Of a stretch of 64,000 nucleotides of DNA, positions 12,306 through 25,443 are shown piece after piece. The translations under genes were made by a program, and so were the position numbers. The stretch's first letter is position 1, and every line of letters begins with the position of its first letter. The DNA is from Clytia hemisphaerica. Its lineage: Eukaryota > Cnidaria > Hydrozoa > Leptothecata > Clytiidae. The notes beneath the pieces were generated by a model, which saw only the letters and a list, made by a program, of their open reading frames with translations, made no database searches and had not been told where the DNA came from. The stretch spans positions 620,001 through 684,000 of the forward strand of contig CACVBU010001120.1 in assembly GCA_902728285.1 (NCBI GenBank), given 5' to 3'.

Positions 12306-12455
12306 AATAAAGCCGCTATAGAGACAGGGTCGTAAGAGCCTTAATGCCAAACACACCACATAATCCACGGCGGCACAACACCCGCCGCCGCCTGCGCATC
12401 GCTCTTTTTTTCCTTCTAGTTCTAGTTATTCTAGTGTAAATGGTGCCTTAATAAA
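12306..12455 (+). terminator. Candidate poly(A) signals of the CoREST gene
   Basis: AATAAA occurs at 12306-12311 and 12450-12455, 190 and 334 bases after the CoREST stop codon. Either could define the transcript end; no cleavage site can be proved from sequence. Confidence 0.4.
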
Positions 12456-13083
12456 ATCGAACGATATTCGTCGAATGATCGAACATTTCTATTCAAATCA
12501 CGAATCGTCTGTCGAAATCATCAAAACATAAAAATAAAACAAAAACAAAAATGTACAAAGATGGTTTGTTGTTGGTTCTTGGGCAGTTTTGATTTAATTC
12601 TTGACAAATTCGACAAATTTGATTACCTCCGTACTTCTTTATCATAGAATATCCACTTGATTTTGCAAGGTAAGTTTCGTTCACTAAAAGAGCTTATCTG
12701 GCACCCAGATGGTGAAATTTTCATCCGACACGCTAAAGCTCTGAAGGTCGGGAAAATTTTCAACATCTGGAAGGTTTACATTACGGAATTTTGCGAGACC
12801 GCGTCAAGAATTTTGCAGCGGGAGGTCTGGTAACCCAGCCCTCGTTTTCGGGGATTGGCGGGTCCAACCGAAATATTTCTAGGTTTACGGACAAGGACTG
12901 TTGAACCCGACTGAGGATGCGGCACATCAAAGGCCGACTATCATTCCTCTCCGATGGGAAATTGGCCCGCTCCCTTTAGAGCTTTAGCGTGGGCGGCCGC
13001 CAATCCGCCATCGGAATATCAGATAATAAAAGAGCACTCCTTCCGCCCGCGCGACTTGCAAAAACCTCTTTTTGATTGGACAG

Positions 13084-13169
13084 ACGGTGACAGAAAGGAT
13101 CTTCATCATCCCTCGACTTTTAACAGCAAGTATCATATGTGGGATGATGAAGATCCTTTCTGTCACCGT
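13084..13169. repeat. Perfect inverted repeat, 28-bp arms
   Basis: The arm 13084-13111 (ACGGTGACAGAAAGGATC then TTCATCATCC) is exactly complementary to 13142-13169, with a 30-base loop between. It can form a strong hairpin. No flanking target duplication was obvious. Confidence 0.85.
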
Positions 13170-15668
13170 TCAAACTAATTTTTTTTCATTTAACAGCAAA
13201 ATAAACATTTAAAACCGAAGAACAACTGCTTAGATTGCTTAGATGCGTGCCGCCCGCGCGGCAATCTGATCAACTTCAGATTCTAAGTCCGTGTTTCGGC
13301 TTCCGGTAATTTTTTTGCTGTTCACTGCTAGGGTACACCATTTTAAAACGGTATTTTTCGCAGTCCTAGCTACCAAACCGAGAAAGTTTTCGTGGCTTTA
13401 AGCCAAACCATTCAAGGTCATTTTGATAAAATCATCGGTTTGAAGATGTGATTTATATAGCAAATTTTATAGCAAATTTTCGCTTGGGATAGAAGTTAAA
13501 GGTACTTGCACAATATAGCAAAACTGCTTCGCTCATAAATTCGCTTCGCAATAAATGGAATCTTCTGCACGTGTTTAAACAGACGATTTTACTTACCGTA
13601 CATTTCTCTTCTATTTCTCGATAAAACAATGAATTTTAGTTGGAAACAAAAATTGATGTATTTTACCATCATTCGAATTTTAAAAGCTGCTTTTGGACGT
13701 TTTTAAGGAGTATATGGAGTAATTCTTTATTGTTTAAATCATACCTTTTGATCTACTTGCCCAAATTTGATAGAAGGCTCATCAAAATTCAATCTTTTCT
13801 CTTTCCAATGCGAAAAAGTTTGATTGAATTTATTGATTAATTCAAAGTGTTAATTTTTTGTGGTGCACTCGAGACATTATGATATTATCAGTCTTTTGAT
13901 GTCAACATACAATGGTGCAAGGGTTTAACCCCATCCAAATTTCTCTCGCAAATTCAAAGAAACTTTCTTGGGATCGTAGTCTTTCTCCCCTCAAGGATAT
14001 ATACTGGTGATAAAACCCCAAAATTAATGATTTTGTCCCATATCTACGAGCAGTTTTGGTTTCGGCTGCCTCTGTCACAAATTTTCGGATCAATAGAGAC
14101 CCAATAACAATATTTTAACCTTCAGTAGTAGTTTGTAGGCCGGTTTGCTTTGTACATACTTTATCCAGTAAAATGTTTTTTTTTTTTATTTATTTATAAC
14201 AAAATATCTTAGTTTTTAAACGTTTTTTTCTTATCCTCAAGTAGTATAAACGAATACAAAAATCGGTAAATTTCTAAAACTAAAAAGTTATTTATTAATC
14301 GCGGCGCATAAAATAAAGATACACGCATGCGTTTTAACTTTGTTTTGAAAATGAAACGATAGATGCGAAGTAGACACTTTCTCTATGTGGTAGTAATAAA
14401 GTAGGTTATAGAAAGAGTCTAGGTAATTTTCTAGTTGGTAAGTTGGGAGTTGGGTAGTTGCAAGTTTCGAATTGGAGAGTTGCTATAAAATTACGGCAAC
14501 CGAAGATTTTAGAGTTAAATTTATGTAGCTCAAAAGTACAAATTTCAAATAAGGCAGTACCAGACATATTATTGGCTTTTAAGATCCTGAAAATAGTAAG
14601 GTGCTGGCTAGCAAAGCCAAAATAATTAGTACTGCTATATGTCATTGTCATAATGCTGACATGACACTTTCTAGTAGAAATATTGACAAAATCTTTAAAT
14701 TTCCCCATTAATATTAATCATATTGCAAGTGATGCTCGTTGTATAAGGATATAAGTTGACAGTCATTTTAGCCTTACAAAATACGTAGAGATACGCTTTC
14801 TTTCTTTCTTTCATTTTATCATTGGAATTGACACTTTTTAATAAGGATTTTGATGAAAATATAAATTATAATGGTTCTAAAGTCACTTCAATCAAGAATT
14901 ACGTTTACACTCAATGTGATGCTGGAAATATAGATGGATATGAATTGACAGTAGAAAATAGCTTTCGATACTCTCAGCGCACGTGTTTAAGGGAAATGAG
15001 CATAATTACAGGTGTTCGAAAACCTAATGAATATATATTTTATTGTATACCTAGAGGCAAAAACAAAACATTAATTGTGTCAATAGTCGAATGTTTCACT
15101 TAAAACACTCCCATAATCGAACGTTCGAATGTATTTCTTTTTTAATGGTTTTCTTAATTACCTTAAGTGGATAAATTTTCGCGTGTACTAATTTTCGCGA
15201 GACGAGAAAAAAAATCAAACTTTGAAAGCAAAATTTGAAAAAAAAATTCTACCGTGGTATAATAGCCATGGTATTATCAGGAATTATTCAATGGCTGCTT
15301 TTGCCTACAGGTATATAATAATATGTATTATTCGTATTATATGTGTTATATATTACTCTCGTATTACACTTACTTTCAAAACGTACTTTTGATGTATGTT
15401 ATTCTTTTTTCGGTAGCTGAAAAAACTCCCCAACTCGAACCTAGCAACTCCCCAACTCGAAACTTGCAACTCGCGACTAGAATAATTTCCACACTCTTAT
15501 AAAATTCATCAAAAATTACTATTACAAAATATCACGTACAATTTATAAATTCATTTGTTAGAAATTTAAAGGGATAACCAGATGAAATTTTAACCAAAAT
15601 ATTCCTTCCATAGACCTGAACCTACAAATTTCTAATTTTTACATATACTTTTAAAAACCCAAATCATG

Positions 15669-15947
15669 TACTCTCGGGTACCTAATAGCCGGGGGGGGGT
15701 TGGAATAAGCAGGGGGGTTGGAAAAAATCTCAAAATTTAATAAGCGGGGGGGTTGGAATAAAAATGTCCTGGGTGGAAAATGCTTGAAAAGGAGGCTAAT
15801 ACAGCAGAATTAAGACAAAAAAGGGAACATTCAAAAACATTTTCCCAAAAATTAATAAGCGGGGGGGTTGGAATAAGAATGTCCTGGGTGGAAAATTTTC
15901 GAAAAATTAATTAGAGGGGGGGGACGGCTATTAGGTACCCGAGAGTA
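15669..15947. mobile_element. 279-bp MITE with TACTCTCGGGTACC ends, copy 1
   Basis: Left end TACTCTCGGGTACCTAATAG and right end CTATTAGGTACCCGAGAGTA are exact inverted repeats of 20 bp, followed inward by G-runs. The inside repeats GGGTTGGAATAAG and CCTGGGTGGAAAAT. A second copy is at 34517-34787. Confidence 0.8.
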
Positions 15948-16656
15948 TGCATATTATATTTTCTTTCTTTTAGATTACAATTTAAAAATATCAGAAATTG
16001 AAATTCAAAAATATTACATGATCTACTGTGTTTGTATTCGAGTCAGTTGTTTTTTTTCGCGTCCTGCCGAACGATGAATGGCGCTTTTATCACTTGCTAC
16101 GTAATAGACTCAAAGGACCAGCTATAAAGATTTCTCAGACGCGGGAACGACAGATGATTGACTACACACGCAAGGTTGGTTGTTAAATCCTTGTGACCAA
16201 CAAATTAAATGATCATTACCAACAAATATTGATTCATTATTCGGCAAATGTCCCAGTGAATGCTTCTGAGGATAGGTATCCACTATCTGAACATAGATGA
16301 AGAAAAAGGTATTACATATTTAATACTTTTTAATATTTAGTTTACTCTAAAATGGTATCGGGAATCACGTTTTTATATTCAATTTTAATTTTAATGTTAA
16401 TGCATCACACATATAAGGTAGAGAATCATTGCGAACGTTTTTGAAGCTCTTTGCTAAATCGTGTAACTTATGGCATGTCCTAAATAAAAAAAGATAAATA
16501 AAAAGATAATCAAGGACAATAATGGCGAGACGGACGAATTAGAAACATATATGTCCTTGATTATAGATTTCAGAAAAGGAAAAAACATAGAATGCAGAGG
16601 AGTGAAGGGCAGTCAGGTCCGCTCAGCGGAAAGATGCCCAGTGGTAAAACTTCTAA

Positions 16657-19600
16657 TCAATTCGCTAAAGGACAGAATAAAGTAAAACTTAGAAGTTCTT
16701 GGATCACTCGTTGACCGAAAATGGTCAAAAGACTGTCAAAATTTGAAAAAAGTGGATCTTTGTCAAATTTTTGCTCTTTTCTTTTACTTTTTGAAAAATC
16801 TCGCTGGAAAGACTCAGCTTTGAACTTTTTTTGCTTGACCATGAAGCACAATCCAATTCCTACAAGTTAGACCAAAAATGACGATTTCTGACTCAAACTT
16901 GGCATAGCCCATGTCCAATATACTAGACATTGGCATTTAAGGGGTTAAAATATTTGGAACCTATCGGCTCTGCCCCCATTTCTATAACCTATCAAGACTC
17001 GCAGCCCCCAATCAAGCAAAAATGGTTTAGCCCCCCCCCCCCCCGAAAAATTAACAAGCAGTTTATTAGGGACCTGAGAGTAGAGAATCGTTGCATCGAA
17101 TTCAACAAAACCAAGATAAAAACATTACCTGCTCTTGTTAACGTATTTTCACCCACAACGTCATCTTTCGTTACTTCGAGTGAAAGTTGTTCCAATTCAA
17201 CTTTTAATTCTTCTAATTGTCCACAATTACCTTCTTTAATGCCTTGAACGAACCTTTCTAAAATCCTCTGCAATGACCCGAATATGTCTTTGATTTCTTT
17301 TTGGCTTGGTAAATCTTCATTTAGCCATTCGCGTATAGCTTTAGCTTTGGCAGATTTCACTTCATTGGCTAAGTCCTTCCACCAGTCGTCTTCTGTCTTG
17401 TCCGGAATCGAGCTTATTGGTGATGGTATTACTCTGTAGGTTTGATTGCCAATTCGATAAATTGGAACCTCGTTTTTTTGGTCTCCAATAATAACAGAGA
17501 CACGCGCCAATTTTAAAACTGTTCCAGTCAGAATGTTGATAATAACGCCGCTCCAGTTGTCTTCCATATTGAACGATCTCAAGGTCGTATTTATATGTTT
17601 TTCAATTTCTTGCAACGATTTTAAAACTTCACCCTCAATCTTTTCGTATCCTTTGGTTACCATTGATCTAGAATGCAGAAAAACAGCAGAACTGGAAATT
17701 ATTGTTCATGCCGCGGCTTCTATGCTAGTTTGTGTGAAATTTTAATAGTGATTTTGCCGGTGATTTTACTGATGGTATGATGTATGATTTGGCTAAATAC
17801 AAATATTCTCAATTGTGCAATTGAAAAATTTTCCAAGTTATTTTTCTGAGTCATTTGGAGTATGACCTCATAATTGATTCTCAGAAAAAGTATGAATTGA
17901 TAAGAAATGAAAATATTTAAACAGAACAGTTAGTTTAAATATGACGAATCAACTTCTAAAAAATACAAGTAGCCAAGCTGAAACTTCAACAATTAAAGGC
18001 TTAAGAAAAACCCGATTTTTTGTAATGAATTCATAATTTAGTTAGCGAGCACATCACTAAAACTGGGATTTTCATCAAGCATTGGGTTTAAAGCGCAAAG
18101 AGCTGGAGTGTAATCTGCAACCTTTTCCAAGAAAGAAAAAATGAGACCTTTTCGAGATTCGTGCTGCATTTAAAATGCCAGATTGAACTTAACGCATGTT
18201 GGATGGAAAATAATAGCTTCACATTTCATTATTCAAGTGTTTCATTTACCTTAAGGGTATTTTCGCGAATTTCACCTTTTTCGCGAAATATAGTCCCTCG
18301 CAAAAATTTACAGTTGAAGTTAGCCGCGAAAATAAGTCGCGCGAAAATTTAGTTATTTCGCGAGGGAAGCTGTCTCGCGAAAATTAGTTGCCGCGAAAAT
18401 AAATTTCCTTAAGGTACCTGGTTATAATTCAAACTGAAAAGAGAGATTTATATAACCTTGTAGTCAAACCACTCTTTGCATAAGATCCAGCACCAAATAC
18501 CATTAAACCACCAACCAATGAAGCAAAAGCTAATGGCGGAGCGAAAAGGAAGCCGGTAAGGAAGCCTATCGCTATCGAACCACCAGCTGCACAAGCTGCA
18601 CCAGCTGCCGAACCACCAGCCACGGCAGCTACGGCAGCTACCGTACCACTACCCGCCAATCCAGCTGCCGAGCCAATAGCCACCGCAGAGCTACTTGCGC
18701 CGATTACACCTATAAAGATAAAAGTGGAATTTCTAAGTGGGCGGATACCATTGATGCCACTTCCTGCTATTTGAAATGCGAAATAACTTTTTCTTTATAA
18801 AGTCAAATTTACAGGCTTATAGTAATTTACAGGCTTTTAGTAAATAACTACCTTTCCAACAACTGAATGACCATTATCCTGTAGGTTAGTAATTAGTAAA
18901 GCAAGATTCTGTTCATAAACTATTATAATCCAAATCAAAAGCGAAAAAATTAATTACTTTTCGTCATTAAAGTTTCTGGTTATAAATATCACATTAATGA
19001 CAAGAGGCAAGGATTTCTAGCCAAAATTTTAACCCCGGGGATATATGCTCCTTTTACCTAAACCACCAATTACTGTTGCTGCAGCTCCTAACACTTGGCT
19101 GCCTGTTGTGATATCCAATTTCTTAGCTAGACTTTCCATTTCTTTTCCAAAAGTGTCTTTGATTTCCATCCTTTTTTCAATCAGTTCACATATCAGCTTC
19201 GTCAAATTTTCTATCTCATTTTGAAGATGATCTGTCTTCTGATCTTCTTTTCTCGGTATGTGTAGCTCTTTGAGAACCTCAACACCTAAAACGAGGTAGT
19301 AAGACTTGAAAACTTCCTTTAATACAATAATGACCGGCTAGTGAGGGCTGTACTGAGAAATATTGCCCGAGGTCAAGTAACGACCGAGCTTGCGAGGTTG
19401 TTGCGTTGACCTAGGGCAATATTTTCAGTACAGCCCGAAAAAACCGGTCATTATTGAATTTGTTAGCCGTTTCCTTCAGCTTCGATTGATTTTTAGCGCT
19501 TTATCCAGGAAAAATAGCAAATAAAGCGAAAAAACAAGCGAAAAGAGAAATTGTTATAATTTCTGGCGTCAGAAATAAAAAAGGAGAGAAATGATGTCAA

Positions 19601-22048
19601 CGCATTGTTCATTTTCCTTTGAAAAAAAGACGTCACAATGAATTTTCCTAACGACGGGCAACTCTGGCCAGTGTAGGCCCGTTGTCATGCGAAAAGAACC
19701 AATTGCATTGCACAAAAAGCCGTGTAGCCCGCTTCGAAAAAGTATTAATGTATTAAAGTATTATTGTTTTCATGGTTGTTGTTAATTCCTTTCCTATAAG
19801 CATTTTCCAACCTGACATTCTTAATCAAAAATTTTCAGCTGATTAATTTTTGAAACATTCCTCTTGTGAGGGAGATAAAATATCTTTAAAAGTAAAATAC
19901 TTTGTTGGAAACAGTTGGCGGAAACAATAGTTTGAAAAAATTATTCTAGAGTGGACCTACCTGACGATGAAAGTTAGAACGCAATAAGCAGAAAAATGAA
20001 AACAATCAGTCAGAAAATATAGCGTTTAAGCGAAAATGCATAACGCATTAAATTTCGTGTGAAAAACAAAGAAATACGAGGAAAAAATACAATGAAAATC
20101 TGCAAAAACGGTGATTTCCGGCATATTTCCGGCATTTTCGGCCGGGAAAAACTTTTCTCTAAAATCCGACTAGCCACATTTTGGGCATTGCTAATACGCA
20201 TCTTTGTGCAAAAAATAAAAAAAAACTAATGATGAAATCTCGAGAAAATTCCAAAAAACCGGTTTTTCCGGCAACCGGATCCGTCACTTTTTGGGAATCA
20301 CCATTTTGCATCACTGTGCAAATAATTAGAAAAAGCTAATGAGCCAATGCCGTGAAAAGCTGGTAACAGACGAACTTTTATGAGATTTGGAACCATTTGG
20401 AACGGTCATTCATAAACTATTCCGCAAAATCAATGAGGAAAACAATTGGTAACTTACTTGTAAAATTTCTAACTTGCAGCTCTTTTTGAAAATGTTGGAG
20501 CATTATCTGTTTGTTAAAATTTTTAAACGGCTCCGCAATGGATACAGATGTTGTATGAACCGAGAATATAATGTCGTGCATGTTCGTTTGTAACTTTCTC
20601 TCTGGCGAATAATCGTTAAAGATTTCACCATGGCATTGAGTCTGAGGCATAAAAATCTGCAACTTTTCAGTAATCTTTGGTAGGAGACAAGATATCTCGA
20701 ATCTGTCACTCTTGGACCAAGCTTTTTGATTCTTTTTTGATAGGGACATTTTGATGATGATAGAGCCAACTTCCCAGCTGTTTAACCGAACTGCAGCGTC
20801 TGGGAGGAATTCTTCAAAGGTCTTTTCAATTTCCGCCCAAAGTTTTGCTGATTGATCAGTCAAAAAGTTTTTGTAATCTTTAAATGATACAACGGCTGAT
20901 GTTATCTTGAAAATCACTACCACCTTTTCTTCTTCAAAAGCTGTTTTTACTACAGGCTTAGCACTTAGCATATCTGTCTCAATTTTGAGTCCAGCAAAAT
21001 GCACTTCTGAGGCGTGCTTAAAAGCTGCATTTATACTGATAGCTTCTGGCGAGTGCAAGTGGAAATCAATATCCTTCTCAAATGATACTCTCATTTCAAC
21101 TTTCAAGTTTGTAAGGCCTTTAATAGAAGACTTAATCTCCTTCAAAAGGGCTTGAATCAAGTTTAACTGTTCTGTGGCTGCGGTATGGCTTTCCAGCAGT
21201 AAGAACTGTTCGGCTGCATTTCCATATATCGATAAATCAAATGATGTCCCCATGAGACGTATTGCTTCAACATGTCTTTGCTTATCACCGGGACTAAGGT
21301 ATCCAAAGCTTTCCAAATAAGCCAGAATGTTCTCAACAGCAAAGCATAATGCTTCTTTTATTTTAGACCAAGATGTAAAATTGGGCACTTCAGGGTCATT
21401 GAAAAGGTTGAAATCCATTTCGTTGCATTTAGTTTCGGTTAAGTGCATGGTGATGTTTCTGAACAAGCCAATAATATCAATTGACAATCTCACCAGCAAC
21501 ATTGGACATACGAAATTTGGATTGACAGGTTTGACAATAATCCCTTTCTCGAACAATTCTTGCCAAGTTGGTGTTCCATGGGCCTTAAGAACACAATCTA
21601 GACATGTCCAGCATTTCTGGCAGCAAACACGTTTGTTGTTACCCCCACTGACATGATTGGGGTCTTTGCATGTCCAACCAGTACGGCGATTGACATTTGA
21701 AGTTTCGAAGTCTTCAACGTGCCGAAACACATCGTTGAGAGTTGAGATATCAAATTTGGATATATTGATTGAAGGTTGAAATATATCATTACCTACATTT
21801 GTGTAGATAATGTTTATTAATCCTTGGTTTCTGAATATATTCTTACATTTGTCTTTTATAGTTCGTTTTCGATTCGTGAAAATTTGACTCAAAGATTGTT
21901 CTGGAGTTATACCAGAGTTTGGATTGTAAGTAAAATATTTGAGTAGTTGTTGCAGAGCGTATTGTCCAATTGAACAAATAGCAAACAACTGATGTTGATG
22001 TTCATGTGAAGCAGGAGAGGATACAGTCGGACTTGATGCAGTTGCCAT
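16657..22048 (-). CDS. DZIP3-type HEPN domain fused to ApoL-like module
   Basis: Exons on the minus strand: 22048-20458, 19285-19058, 18709-18457, 17667-17129, 16859-16657; 937 codons in one frame. Residues 20-250 look like the DZIP3-type HEPN domain: KFDISTLNDVFRHVEDF, then RLSIDIIGLFRNITMH with the HEPN Rx4H motif (R197-H202). A Cys/His cluster (C127, H132, C142, C143, C146, C149, C152, H157) is inserted before that motif and may bind zinc. Residues 330-480 are alpha/beta-like (WEVGSIIIKMSLS) and unassigned. Residues 531-606 form a charged helical, probably coiled-coil stretch. Residues 607-690 are a Gly/Ala-rich hydrophobic segment typical of ApoL membrane insertion. Residues 691-870 match the second ApoL-like gene in this window (KSLQEIEK, LKLARVSVI, REWLNEDLPSQKEI). 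The second ApoL hydrophobic hairpin is missing. HEPN domains often cleave RNA or mediate signalling; ApoL proteins insert in membranes. An immune effector is inference. The last exon is the least certain. Confidence 0.75.
18247..18415. mobile_element. Small TIR element with TTTCGCG motifs
   Basis: Ends TACCTTAAGGGTATTTTCGCG-like and CCTTAAGGTA are inverted repeats, and the inside is dense in TCGCGAAAA motifs in both orientations. It lies in the intron of the HEPN-ApoL gene 42 bases past the exon 3 donor. Related TTTCGCG clusters occur at 15176-15260 and 59465-59560. Confidence 0.55.
19325..19455. mobile_element. 131-bp palindromic MITE in HEPN-ApoL intron 1
   Basis: Ends CAATAATGACCGG and CCGGTCATTATTG are exact inverted repeats; inner arms GGGCTGTACTGA and TCAGTACAGCCC (with small changes) extend the hairpin. 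Confidence 0.75.
19953..20371. mobile_element. Partial copy of the GGACCTACCT repeat family
   Basis: Starts with GGACCTACCTGACG and carries the CCGGCATTTTCGGCCGG and CTAATGATGAAATCTCGAGA motifs found in inverted form in the larger element at 52178-53550. It sits in intron 1 of the HEPN-ApoL gene, close to the donor. Confidence 0.55.
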
Positions 22049-22182
22049 TCCTCATTGTATCTAGTTTAAAGAAAAGTTGACTCAATAAATTTGAATCATA
22101 TGAAATATCATAAATCAAAAAATCAATATTGCTTTCATCCGCCAATAAGGGCAAAGGGCCTCTCCCAATATTGAATATAAAT

Positions 22183-22785
22183 CTTTTAGAGAACGCGACG
22201 ACCTATTGAAAAACTAATTACTCCACAACAGTTGCCTAGAGATAAGATAATTTACGAAAGCAGCCGGCGAGGCGACCTTTTTTCCCGATGTGTTCTAAAG
22301 GTTCTAAGAGTATGTCTCAGCTAGAAATTTTGATCTGTTCTGATCAGAGCTTCTTAAATTAATCAGCTAGAAATAATGATGTGTTCTGACGAGACAGAGG
22401 TATAATATAGGTCATCTAATAATGTGTTCTTGTTGTCTAGGTAACCCTAGAACACATATTTTAAAGAGCCACAAGGCTTTATAATCAAGTGAAAATTGAT
22501 GTAATCTTGTTGCCTAGTAACCTTAGAAATTTTCAGAACACATCTTTCGTGGAGAAAACAAATATCTTACAGGTACATCTTTGGCAAAATGTTTTCCTAA
22601 ATTTTAGAACACATCCAACAATAAAGTAGTAATAAGTTTAGTGAGACAAATAGTGCGATAAAGGTTCCCTAGAAATCAGAACACATCATTTGTATAAAAA
22701 AATTGAAGGTCGTAACATGTGGTCTCCTAGAAGATAAGAGCACATATTTCTAAAAAATCTCTCCGTCCGGTCGCGTTCTCCAAAA
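22183..22785. mobile_element. 603-bp inverted-repeat element with AGAACACAT motifs
   Basis: GAGAACGCGACGACC near 22190 and GGTCGCGTTCTC near 22768 are inverted. Inside, AGAACACAT or ATGTGTTCT recurs about eight times. The end points are approximate. Confidence 0.5.
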
Positions 22786-23790
22786 CAACTATATTATGTG
22801 AAAAACGCCCTAATTCAAACCTCTACAGAGAAAATAAATTTCCACCAACACAACTAAACTTTATTTTTAAACTTTAACAAGACGAAACACATCAATCCCT
22901 CTCAATCTATATCACAAGAAAATAGCAGCCTTATCTGTTATAGCAAATCACTTTAACATTTTAACACAAGGTTCATAGATCTGGTTTTTTTCTGTACGTC
23001 TTATATTTCCCTGTTCAATAAAGAGATCTACCATTATTGTAAAGTACATACGTACATACTAATTAATTATTATACTGACGTAATGTTACAACTGGTTCTT
23101 TCCCTCAACAATCAACAGGGAATTTACCTTGTAACATATAGCTGGGAAGTCCCAATGATTGAATAAAAAAGACACCACTGTGTTGACCAACTGGAAAATT
23201 TGGCCGAGAGTTTGGCTGAAATTTCATAGGGATGGGATACTCATATGGTTCGACCCACGGCATGTGCTGCCCTTAAGAGTAGGTTTTTCGAGACCCTCGT
23301 AATTCACTGTGGGTGCGCTTTTGATAGAGTGCTACAAGGGTCTTGTCTTTCTTTTAGCTGGACACACTGTAAGTGTGTGATTTAGGATAGCTGAATTGCA
23401 ATCTGATAGTAAGAATTTGATGTATCTTTATAGTTTTGATTTGTTTTGCACATTTTGTCAGCCTTTTAGGCTCATTTTTGTGTGGCTTTAGCAAAATGAG
23501 ACATGAAATCAAGCTACATTGTGAGGGTCAGAAATATTCAATAAAATACACTGTAATGGTCCGATTTTGATAGCTTATTTTTTAGCGGCACATTCTGTTG
23601 TTTATAAATTAAGTGCCCCCTACCCTGGGTTTCGTCTTCGGTGGGAAAAAATACTCTACTATTGCCCACTGGAAACTTGATTTCGTTTTCATCCCAAACA
23701 AATTGCGCTATCCCCACTGGATTTTTTAACCTGGAAAAAATAGAATTTCTATCCTCATTGAGATTTCAATAGAAATTTTTATTCCTATTG

Positions 23791-24001
23791 TACACCTCCT
23801 TCTCACAGACCCACGGCCCATTCCTCACTGAAAAATATTTACCATTTTTCCCATCCCCGCCGAATTTTCTGACTTGAAAGCAAAAGAATCGAAATCCCCA
23901 GACATTAAAGATTTGGGAATATCAATCCCCATTGAGTTTCAGTCCAGTATTTCTATCCCCACGGGTTTAAAAACCCTATCGGGTCTATGAGAAGGAGGTG
24001 T
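23791..24001. mobile_element. MITE with ACACCTCCTTCTCACAGACC ends
   Basis: Left end TACACCTCCTTCTCACAGAC and right end GGGTCTATGAGAAGGAGGTG are inverted repeats; the inside has the AATCCCCA/TGGGGAT words also seen in the CACCCCTGTCTCAC family (28316, 35049, 39279, 57026). Confidence 0.7.
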
Positions 24002-25443
24002 CACTGTCGATAGAAGTTCCACCAGGACTGTGAGAAAGGGGTGTAAAAAGAGAGCTGACAGAGTTGATGTTTAATAAACAGTTAGTTGCAATGGTGTGAA
24101 ATTAGTACATCAGAAAGAGCTTTGATTGGTTAACACTAACGTACAGAAATTTCTCTCGGCTAACACCCTTGTTTTCATCTCATGACGTTCTCTCTGGTTG
24201 GTTGTATATACCTTTGTGCTTGCGGCCATTACGCATATAGGTTGTGTGCATCGCCAAAATTGATTTGATATATCAAAACATATCAGAGGGGATCACTGAC
24301 CTTTATATATCCCTGGACCTAGCAATATCCGCCATCTTTGATCTTTGGAGTTTTTTTTGAATTGGTACCCGAGAAGAAGCCATTGCAATGTTAAAACGTC
24401 GCTACATCATCAAAAGAATTTGAGGAAAAGTAGACCTAGCGCTCTCGATGCATTTACACCGCTATCGAGTAGTACCGCCATTAGGGTACCACTTTTCAAA
24501 AAACTCCGATCAAAGATTTTGCTTGGCTGGGATTGAGAAGCTTGGTCCAGCGTTTAATAGGTCCAGTGGAGGGGATGCGTGCAGCCTATAACACGTTTTT
24601 TTTATAAGAACATTTCTAGACTTAAAACTGAAAAAGTTATAAGAACATTCAAAGGATTCAATTCACCCTTAAGGGCGGCACATACCGTACCCTCCATTTG
24701 CCTAAGTACCCCCCCCCCCCCCGGGGTTTGTTATCATTTCATAGTATTTCTTCACAGCATATTTTATCGGACAATTTTTTTTTCAAACTTTCCTTAGACT
24801 TGTAAAGGTTCTACTGTTTTGAGTTCGAGCGATTTTTTTGTTTTAAGAAACAAGACAGCTCTCCATCACAGTGATTTAATAACATCTCAAATTATTATGA
24901 AAAAATAGTTTATTAAACGGTTTGTTGTTATGTTGTCGTTATGACTTAATAGTGAAAGCTTTCCGTAATATGAGAAAACTTATATCGTACGTTTTTAAAG
25001 AAACATATTTTTTGATGTGTGATGATAGTAATATTTGAGTTCTTTTTGCTTGCTTAGCTTGGATGTTTACTGTTACTGTAGAATTTTGGATATTATGTTA
25101 GGGTACAGAAGTAAATGAAATTTCATAACAAGCATACAGGATACTGTACTGTATACGATTGCCATTCCATTTACACATTGATTGGTTGATTTTGCTCCAT
25201 TACATCATAAGCTCGACCAAGCTTTGGCCAATTAGGAGGTGATAAGTTTGATTGAAAATTTGAGCAGACTTTTGAATCTTTGAAGATTTTGATTGATGAT
25301 ATAGCCTGAAAACTGGCTATGAAAAAGTAACAGTTTGCAGAAGCCGATATATTTTTCTAAATTTTTTTAACACGAAATATTTTCCCTCTTTTCCCTCCCA
25401 ATCTTCATTGGATTAGAAACTTTTTGTATTTTCTTAGACGCTT

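Larger units (their letters stand above)
12456..16656. other. Intergenic region without a convincing gene
   Basis: I see no exon chain here. It holds a perfect 28-bp-arm palindrome (13084-13169), AT-rich sequence, a TIR element (15669-15947) and a patch of TTTCGCG motifs near 15180. A 93-codon open frame at 14822-15103 has no ATG start and no known domain. Confidence 0.6.

Noticed and set aside
14822-15103. 93-codon open frame
   Set aside because: Starts at TTG, has no ATG at a sensible place, no splice partners and no recognised domain.
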